NCBI GenBank assembly: GCA_963849605.1
Contig: CAWKHX010000015.1
Coordinates: 1,178,001 to 1,242,000, forward strand
Source of the DNA: DASPHG01 sp963849605
GTDB lineage: Bacteria > Actinomycetota > Thermoleophilia > Solirubrobacterales > Thermoleophilaceae
DNA length: 64,000 nt
Direction of reading: 5' to 3'
The position numbers were made by a program, and so were the translations under genes. Positions 58,635 to 64,000 of the stretch are shown piece after piece. The notes under the pieces were generated by a model. It ran no database searches and had not been told where the DNA came from. It saw only the letters and a list, made by a program, of their open reading frames with translations. Each line of letters opens with the position of its first letter. Within the stretch, counting starts at the first letter, position 1.

Positions 58635-58842
58635 GGTGTCCTCCCTCCCGCCCACTTCGGAGCAGGGGAGTCCCGTCAAGCATTAGCTGGTGCTGTTCGA
58701 TTCTTCCATCCATGGATTCACCGGACAAACGGGGACTGCTGCGCTTCCTGCGAGCAGATGAGTGCCGAGTCCTGCGTCCAGATATACGCCATACCGAGGT
58801 AGCGCGCCTCGGACATTCGGCCAGATGGGGGCGCCCAATACG

Positions 58843-59820
58843 ATGCGCCCGTTGAGCCCTCCGCAGACTGTGAGCGCCGTCATCCTGGCGTTCAACCGCG
58901 CAGATGACGTCGATCACACGCTGGACCGGCTCGCGGAGGAGCCCCTCGACGAGGTGATCGTGGTCGATTCGGGTGACGACGACACGTCGGAGCGGGTGCG
59001 GGCGCGCGGGGGCAACGTCCGGCTGGTGAAGACCGGCGACATCGGAGCAGCCGCGCGCAATTACGGCGCCGCGGAGGCTCGGAGCGACCTCCTGCTCATG
59101 CTCGATGATGACTGCTACCCCTTGCCTGGAACCGTGAATACCCTACGGGACGCGCTTACCCGTAACCAGGGGCTGGCACTCGCCGCGGGCCTGGTGCTAG
59201 AGGTGGATCGCGAGGGCCGTGTCATCCACTCGCAGGAAGTCGGAACTTTTGACTGGTTCCTCCGTGCGGGCCACCGCGGGCCGGTTCCGCAAGATGGCGT
59301 GCCGACGTTCTTCTTCCCCGAGGGCGGCTGCATGGTTCGGCGCGACGCGTTCCTCGACGTCGGCGGATTCTTCGCGCCGTACTTCTTCACAGTGTCCGAG
59401 GTCGATGTCACTACCCGCCTTATCGGCCGCGGGTGGGATGTGCGTTACTTTCCGGCCGCTGAGTTCGAGCACCGCAAGGCGCCCGGAGGCCGCGCGAGCG
59501 AGCGGACGATGCGGCTGCGCGTGCGCAATCAGCTCTGGTACTTCTGGCTGCGCTTCCCCGCGTCCGTGGCCGCGCGCCGCATTCCGGCGTACCTCGCGTT
59601 CGACCTGATCGAGTGCCTCTATCGCGGCGTCCCGCGCGCGTGGTCGCGCGCCGTCGTCGAGGCATGGCGCGAGCGCGGGCGCGTCCGCGAGTTCCGCGAC
59701 CCGCTCCCGCGCAGCGCCGTCCGGCGCGCGGAGCTGAAGCGCGGCCGCCTCCACCTGCGGCTGCTGGTCCACATGGTGCGCCGGCGCCTCACCGGCGCCG
59801 CCGCCGATTCGGCGGCGTGA
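58843..59820 (+). CDS. Glycosyltransferase family 2
   Basis: A 325-residue GT-A glycosyltransferase: VSAVILAFNRADDVDHTLDR, EVIVVDSGDDDTSERVRARG, LLLMLDDDCYPLPGTVNTL with the D-x-D type metal site, GGCMVRRDAFLDVGGFFAPY, and a basic C-terminus. ATG 58843 is used because homology starts at MRPLSPPQTVS; frame is open upstream without homology. The 208 bases between it and the divergent sugar transferase gene contain no gene and probably the promoters of both; TATACG at 58784-58789 could be a -10. It is coupled to the acetyltransferase gene. Confidence 0.88.
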   Translation: MRPLSPPQTVSAVILAFNRADDVDHTLDRLAEEPLDEVIVVDSGDDDTSERVRARGGNVRLVKTGDIGAAARNYGAAEARSDLLLMLDDDCYPLPGTVNTLRDALTRNQGLALAAGLVLEVDREGRVIHSQEVGTFDWFLRAGHRGPVPQDGVPTFFFPEGGCMVRRDAFLDVGGFFAPYFFTVSEVDVTTRLIGRGWDVRYFPAAEFEHRKAPGGRASERTMRLRVRNQLWYFWLRFPASVAARRIPAYLAFDLIECLYRGVPRAWSRAVVEAWRERGRVREFRDPLPRSAVRRAELKRGRLHLRLLVHMVRRRLTGAAADSAA

Positions 59821-60950
59821 TGGACGGCCGGCTGCTCGAAAGCCTGGACACCGTCGAACCCCACATCGAGGCGTGGGACGGTCTCGCAACCGCCGCGCGG
59901 CTTCCCTACTGCACGCCGGCGTGGATGCTCGGGTGGTGGAAGCACGCGCGTCCCGATGGAGCCCGGCTGCGGGTGGCCGTCGCCGTGGACGGTGCGGAGC
60001 TCGCGGGCATCGCACCCTGCTACGCCGTGCGCGAGCACGGCGTCGAACACATCCGGCTCCTGGCGTCGCCGATCTCGCACCGCACCCAGCCGTTCGCCGC
60101 GGCCGGACGTGAGCGCGCGGTGGCCGACGCGCTCGCGCCGGAGCTTGCAGGCGCGCGTCCGGGGATCGTCGCCTTCGACGGTGTGGCGGACGACAGCCCC
60201 TGGCCCGGGCTGCTCACCGACGCATGGCCCGGCCGGCGTCGCCCGGGCCGGCGTGTCACGGAGACCATGGGCGCGCCCCTCATAACCCTCGCGGGCCTCG
60301 ACTTCGACGCGTGGTTCGCCGCGCGCAGCTCGAACTTCCGCAGCCAGATGCGGCGCGCGCGCCGCTCGCTCGAGGAGCAGGGCGCGACCGTGCGCCTCGC
60401 GTCGACGCCGGCCGAGATCGAGCAGGACATCGAGGCTTTCATCCGGCTGCACCACGCGCGCTGGGATCCGCGGGGAGGGTCGGATGCTTTGGACGAGGGC
60501 GTCGAACGGATGCTGCACGAGGTCGCGCCGGACCTGGTCGCCTCGGGCCGCCTGCGGCTCGCGTCAGTGGCTACGGCGGACGCGACGGTGGCCGTCCAGG
60601 TGATAGTCGCGGCCGGTGGCGAGGCGAGCTATTGGCTCGGGGGCTTCGACGACGACTGGGCGCGAAGCAAGCCGGCCCTGGTCGCGCTGCTGGCCGCGGT
60701 GGAGGATGCCTTCGCGCGCGAGGACGAGCGCTTCGACCTCGGGGGCGGGACGCAGGACTACAAGCTCCGTTTCGCGGACGGACAGGAACAGCTCGAGTGG
60801 ACGAGCGTCGTGCCGCGCGGTGCGCGGGGCGCGCTCGATTGGGCGCTGCTCGCGCCTTCGCGCGCCCGCGGCGCGCTCGCGCGCGCGACGTACGAGCCGC
60901 GAGCCGCGGTGCGCCGGCGGCTCAGGCGCGGCGGCGCAGGCGCCGCCTGA
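59820..60950 (+). CDS. GNAT-fold acetyltransferase (CelD/BioF2-like)
   Basis: A 376-residue protein of the CelD/BioF2-like acetyltransferase family. The N-terminal half has EAWDGLATAARLPYCTPAWM and LAGIAPCYAVREHG; the second GNAT-like half has FAARSSNFRSQMRRARRSLE, FIRLHHARWDPRGG and YWLGGFDDDWARSKPALVAL, with FDLGGGTQDYKLRFADGQEQ near the end. Relatives are found in cellulose and exopolysaccharide loci, where they may add acyl groups. ATG 59820 overlaps the stop of the glycosyltransferase gene; GTG 59817 is an alternative. Confidence 0.87.
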   Translation: MDGRLLESLDTVEPHIEAWDGLATAARLPYCTPAWMLGWWKHARPDGARLRVAVAVDGAELAGIAPCYAVREHGVEHIRLLASPISHRTQPFAAAGRERAVADALAPELAGARPGIVAFDGVADDSPWPGLLTDAWPGRRRPGRRVTETMGAPLITLAGLDFDAWFAARSSNFRSQMRRARRSLEEQGATVRLASTPAEIEQDIEAFIRLHHARWDPRGGSDALDEGVERMLHEVAPDLVASGRLRLASVATADATVAVQVIVAAGGEASYWLGGFDDDWARSKPALVALLAAVEDAFAREDERFDLGGGTQDYKLRFADGQEQLEWTSVVPRGARGALDWALLAPSRARGALARATYEPRAAVRRRLRRGGAGAA

Positions 60951-62046
60951 TCCCGCCGCCGACCGCCCCGGCGGCGAAGATGCCGCTCGCGATCAGGTCG
61001 TCACCGGCCCACATCGGACCCGTGCGCGGCCGGGGGCCGCGGTCGAAGAGCCGTCCGCGCATCCCGCGCGTCGCGGCCATCAGGTCGGCCTCGAGCCAGC
61101 GGTAGCTGACGCCCGCGCGGTAGGGCTCGGGTGTGCCCGCGGGTTGCTCGAGCGCCACCGCGTGCCACGCCGCCGGAAGGTTCACGCCGGCGGCGAGCGC
61201 CAGCGCCAGCGAACCGTAGAAGCGCGTGTTCACGTCGATCAGTCGCCGGCCGCCGGGGGCGTCGAGGAACTGCAGCTGGGCGAGGCCCCAGTAGCCCGCG
61301 GCCGCGAGGAGCGCGCGGCACGCTTCGACGAGCGCCTCGTCGGGCTCGACGCTCACCGCCAGGCTGCTGATCCCGGCGTCAGGCGGCCAGGTGCGCAATG
61401 ACACCTGCTCGAAGCGGCGTGCGAGCGTCCCGTCGCGGTCCACCACCACGGAGACGGCCATCAGCCGGCCGGAGAGGCGCTCCTGGAGGACCACCTCCTC
61501 GTCCGGCGGCACGGTCGCGAGCAGGGAGCGGAGGTCGTCGCGCGATTCCGTCACTCGCACGTCCGTGAACGCCCCGCCCGGGTGGCTCGGCTTGACGACC
61601 GCGCCGTCGGGCAGATCGGCGGACAGGAGCTCGCCGGCTGCGCCGCTGGCGAGCGTGGCCGGCGTGGCGAGCCCGGCGGTCGCCGCGAGATCGGCGAGGC
61701 GGCCCTTGTCGCGGAGCGCGGCGAGCGGCTCGGGGCCGGGGTAGGGGAGCACGGCCTCCGCCGGCAGGCCCGGCGCGCTTGCCATCAGCGCGTTGAGCGC
61801 CTCGTCCTGGCCCGGGTAGACGACGAGCCGGCCGTGGCGCTCGATCACGTCCCGCACGGCGTCGATGAAGCCGTCTGGGTCGATCACCGAGTCCGGCCCG
61901 ATCGCGCGCGCCGCGCAGTAGCGCGACCAGAGCCCCGCCGCCCAGCGGCGCGGGGCGAGCCCGGCCACGTCGAGGCCCGTGCGCCCCAGCGCCCGGACCC
62001 CCGCGACCGCGGCGGCGATGTGCACGTCGGTGACCAGCGCGTCCAT
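60922..62046 (-). CDS. ATP-grasp domain protein
   Basis: A 374-residue ATP-grasp ligase. An N-terminal preATP-grasp part (AAVAGVRALGRTGLDVAGLA) precedes the ATP-grasp domain: DLPDGAVVKPSHPGGAFTDV binds ATP, EEVVLQERLSGRLMAVSVVV is the central strand, and RRLIDVNTRFYGSLALALAA holds the metal-binding D-x-N. Such enzymes link a carboxylate to an amine through an acyl-phosphate. The substrate is unknown; in this locus it could decorate the glycan with an amino acid (inference). It overlaps the convergent acetyltransferase by 29 bases. Confidence 0.87.
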   Translation of the reverse strand: MDALVTDVHIAAAVAGVRALGRTGLDVAGLAPRRWAAGLWSRYCAARAIGPDSVIDPDGFIDAVRDVIERHGRLVVYPGQDEALNALMASAPGLPAEAVLPYPGPEPLAALRDKGRLADLAATAGLATPATLASGAAGELLSADLPDGAVVKPSHPGGAFTDVRVTESRDDLRSLLATVPPDEEVVLQERLSGRLMAVSVVVDRDGTLARRFEQVSLRTWPPDAGISSLAVSVEPDEALVEACRALLAAAGYWGLAQLQFLDAPGGRRLIDVNTRFYGSLALALAAGVNLPAAWHAVALEQPAGTPEPYRAGVSYRWLEADLMAATRGMRGRLFDRGPRPRTGPMWAGDDLIASGIFAAGAVGGGIRRRLRRRA

Positions 62047-62099
62047 CAGGGACCTATTCGGCAGTCCGGCACCCGTTCCTCACCGACGGCTTTGACACC

Positions 62100-62300
62100 A
62101 TGGCCGCCATGGACGAGGCACGCGGCGCGCGCCCTGATCGCGCTTGTGGCGCGCGAGGTGGGGCCCGCGGCGATCCTGTGGCGGGGTGAGGGGCTCGGCG
62201 GCTCGGACGTCGACCTGGTCGTGCTCCCGGCCGCGGAGGCGCGGCTGGCGGCGGCCTGACGACAGCGGGCCTGAGGCCGGCGCTGAGCGACCCGGGCCAC
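62100..62300 (+). pseudogene. Out-of-frame N-terminal part of the nucleotidyltransferase-kinase gene
   Basis: ATG 62100 begins MAAMDEARGAR in the frame of the downstream kinase. Near 62120 coding sense moves to the next frame, which reads ALIALVAREVGPAAILWRGE and GLGGSDVDLVVLPAAEARLA: a nucleotidyltransferase active site (G-G-S-x-D-V-D) of the minimal type. At about 62260 sense returns to the first frame (LTTAGLRPALSDPGHVMWSY). One inserted and one missing base would explain this. If both are errors, the gene runs intact from 62100 to 63419. Confidence 0.6.
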
Positions 62301-63419
62301 GTGATGTGGTCGTACCCGGACGAGCGCGACGTCGCGATCGACGTGCTGCCCGCGTCCGCCTGGCCCGCCTATTACCCGACGCTCGACGGGCTGCGCGAGC
62401 GGGCCAGTGCGGCAAACGGGGGGCTCCCGGTCGCATCGCCCGAGGACCAGCTCCTCATCGTGGCCGCCGAGGCGGTGGGGGGCCGGCCGCTGGAGAAGGT
62501 GCTCCGCCGCGCCCGCCGGCTGCTCGCGGCGCCCGCCGCGCATGAGCGCCTCGAGGTGCTCGCGGCCGCCGAGGGGATGGAGGCTCTGGCGGCGCTCGTC
62601 GCCGACCCCGACCGGCTCGAGCGGAGCGGGCGCCGCGGACGGCTGCCCTACCCACGCGCCGTCCTGGCGGCGCTGCGCTCGCGCGCCGCGCGCGCCGCGC
62701 TGCGCGAGCGGATCGGGGCACGGCTCGGCGCGCGCCGCCGCCCCAAGCGGGCGGGCGTGCTCGTGACGCTGAGCGGCATGGACGGTGCCGGCAAGTCCAC
62801 GTTCACCGCCGCGGTGCGCGAGCACCTCGAGGCGAAGGGGTTGCCGGCGCGGGACGAGATCGTCCGCATCGGGCGACGCGGCGACACGCTCGACAGGATC
62901 GCCGTGCCCATCAAGAGGATCCTCCGGCGCGAGGGGTCGACCGCGGATCCCGTCGCGGCGGGGGACGAGGCCGCGAAGGCCAGCGGCCTCGCGCCCGACG
63001 AGGCGCCCCGGCGTGGAATCGGCTGGGTGTGGACCGTGATCGTCGCGACCGAGAACGCGATCGCGTGCCGGCGCGTGGCACGCCGCCGGCGCGAGACGAA
63101 CATCGTCACCGACAGGTGGCTGACCGACCACCTGGTGGACTTCGAGCTGCGCTACGGCCGTCACCCGCTCGGCAGCCGGATCCTGCGCACGGGTGTCCCG
63201 CGCGCGGACCTGGCGGTGCTGCTCGAGATCGACGCGGCCACCTCGGCCGCGCGCAAGCCGGGCGACCAGGCGCCCAGCGTCACCGCCCGGATGGAGGAGC
63301 GCTACTCCGCGGTCGCGAGCGAGCTCGGCCTCATCCGCGTCGACGGCCGCGCGCCGCGCGAGGAGGTCGAGGCGGCGGTCCTGTCGCTGGTCGACTCGCT
63401 CATTCGCCGATCGCCTTGA
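62301..63419 (+). CDS. Nucleotidyltransferase-associated thymidylate-kinase-like protein (5' part frameshifted)
   Basis: The intact 372-residue frame from GTG 62301 holds the rest of the nucleotidyltransferase module (SYPDERDVAIDVLPASAWPA, PEDQLLIVAAEAVGGRPLEK) and a P-loop kinase: VLVTLSGMDGAGKSTFTAAV (Walker A), NIVTDRWLTDHLVDFELRYG (the DR motif of thymidylate kinases) and LAVLLEIDAATSAARKPGDQ. Two-domain proteins of this type occur in surface-polysaccharide loci, and may activate and phosphorylate an unusual sugar or lipid. The real gene probably starts at 62100; see the upstream fragment. It overlaps the convergent YjbQ gene by 20 bases. Confidence 0.78.
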   Translation: MMWSYPDERDVAIDVLPASAWPAYYPTLDGLRERASAANGGLPVASPEDQLLIVAAEAVGGRPLEKVLRRARRLLAAPAAHERLEVLAAAEGMEALAALVADPDRLERSGRRGRLPYPRAVLAALRSRAARAALRERIGARLGARRRPKRAGVLVTLSGMDGAGKSTFTAAVREHLEAKGLPARDEIVRIGRRGDTLDRIAVPIKRILRREGSTADPVAAGDEAAKASGLAPDEAPRRGIGWVWTVIVATENAIACRRVARRRRETNIVTDRWLTDHLVDFELRYGRHPLGSRILRTGVPRADLAVLLEIDAATSAARKPGDQAPSVTARMEERYSAVASELGLIRVDGRAPREEVEAAVLSLVDSLIRRSP

Positions 63420-63861
63420 TCACCAGCCGCTTGTTGCGGCCGCCGTCGAACTCGACGTAGAAGATCGCCTGCCACGGGCCGAGGTCGAGTTGCCCGTTCG
63501 TCACCGGCACGATCACCTGGTGATGGACGAGCAGGTTCTTCAGGTGTGCGTCGCCGTTGTCCTCGCCGCCGCGGTGGTGGCGGTAGTCCCCGGGGTCCGG
63601 GAGCAGCTCGCGCGCGACGTCATTCGCGGGCTCCTTCCAGGTCGGCGGCGCGATCTTGTCGAGCCACTCGAGCGCGTCCTCCTGGAGCCCCGGCTCGTCG
63701 TCGTTGATCCACACGGCGGCGGTGATGTGCATCGCCGAGACCAGCACCAACCCCTCCGCGATCCCCGCCTCGTCCACCGCGTTCTGCACGTCCTCGGTGA
63801 TGCGGACGAACTCGCGCCTGCGCTCCGTGTTGAACGTCCTGTAGGCCGTGTGCGATTTCAT
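63400..63861 (-). CDS. YjbQ/UPF0047 family protein
   Basis: A 153-residue protein of the YjbQ (UPF0047) family: VLVSAMHITAAVWINDDEPG, DYRHHRGGEDNGDAHLKNLL with the conserved histidine-rich loop, QVIVPVTNGQLDLGPWQAIF and YVEFDGGRNKRLVIKAIGE. Members form trimers, and some have thiamine-phosphate synthase activity in vitro; the cellular role is unclear. It is nearly back-to-back with the SDR gene at the window edge, nine bases away. Confidence 0.9.
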   Translation of the reverse strand: MKSHTAYRTFNTERRREFVRITEDVQNAVDEAGIAEGLVLVSAMHITAAVWINDDEPGLQEDALEWLDKIAPPTWKEPANDVARELLPDPGDYRHHRGGEDNGDAHLKNLLVHHQVIVPVTNGQLDLGPWQAIFYVEFDGGRNKRLVIKAIGE

Positions 63862-63869
63862 GTGGCTCC

Positions 63870-64000
63870 TTGGATCTAGGACTGGCTGATCAGGCGTGCA
63901 TCGTGACGGGTGCGAGCCGCGGCATCGGCGCCGCGGCGGCGCGCATGCTCGAGGACGAGGGGGCGAGCGTGTTGCGCGTCTCGCGCGGCGGCGACTTCGC
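63870..64000 (+). CDS. Short-chain dehydrogenase/reductase, 3' end cut by the window
   Basis: The last 131 bases read MDLGLADQACIVTGASRGIG and AAAARMLEDEGASVLRVSRG from TTG 63870. TGASRGIG is the classical SDR nucleotide-binding motif, and MDLGL is a usual SDR start, so this is the beginning of an SDR gene that continues past base 64000. No standard ATG or GTG is in frame upstream. The substrate cannot be judged. Confidence 0.75.
   Translation, partial: MDLGLADQACIVTGASRGIGAAAARMLEDEGASVLRVSRGGDF

Overview
The window is GC-rich, densely packed bacterial DNA with genes on both strands and no intergenic gap above about 210 bases. High GC, GTG/TTG starts, an F420-type luciferase-like oxidoreductase, mycobacterial-type haloalkane dehalogenase, DUF6328 and CsbD proteins, and small SnoaL/NTF2-like proteins beginning MSQENVEI together suggest an actinobacterium of the class Thermoleophilia (Solirubrobacterales-like). 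This is inferred from protein families; no rRNA gene is present. I see no tRNA, CRISPR array, insertion sequence or phage gene.

Bases 1-16,800 are a patchwork of small enzymes: DUF1326/DUF2182, a RibD-like reductase, six SnoaL-like proteins, cupins, an SRPBCC protein, an SDR, an unusual alpha/beta-hydrolase-glycosyltransferase fusion, a MerR regulator with a recognisable 19-bp-spacer target promoter, two short thioredoxin-fold proteins, an O-methyltransferase, and FAD and GMC oxidoreductases. Bases 16,800-22,700 hold a secreted M14 carboxypeptidase, the ABC-F protein EttA and an LLM oxidoreductase. Bases 22,700-28,200 form an amino-acid catabolic module: a fused indolepyruvate-type ferredoxin oxidoreductase diverging from an amino-acid dehydrogenase and a FadR-type regulator. 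Bases 28,200-44,100 are housekeeping and stress genes: HD-GYP protein, two lipoproteins, thioesterase, enoyl-CoA hydratase, a stand-alone LigD-type polymerase domain, haloalkane dehalogenase, a TetR-controlled hydrolase, exopolyphosphatase, CsbD, and carotenoid-type and hydroxyacid dehydrogenases.

Bases 44,100-63,420 look like an exopolysaccharide locus: Wzz/BY-kinase, O-antigen-ligase-like polymerase, Wzx-like flippase, a polyprenyl-phosphate sugar transferase, four further glycosyltransferases, two tandem secreted glycoside hydrolases, two tandem polysaccharide deacetylases, a CelD-like acetyltransferase, an ATP-grasp enzyme, a phosphotransferase and a nucleotidyltransferase-kinase. Together they could build, export, trim and decorate a surface glycan. 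The window ends in a YjbQ protein and the start of an SDR gene.

Two patterns recur. Several genes are broken by single-base shifts (near 11,650; 38,840 and 38,915; 39,764; 62,120 and 62,260). Several others lack ATG, GTG or TTG where homology and ribosome-binding sites place the start (37,707; 41,759; 29,923; perhaps upstream of 586). Either the sequence carries errors or there is real decay and near-cognate initiation; the sequence alone cannot decide.
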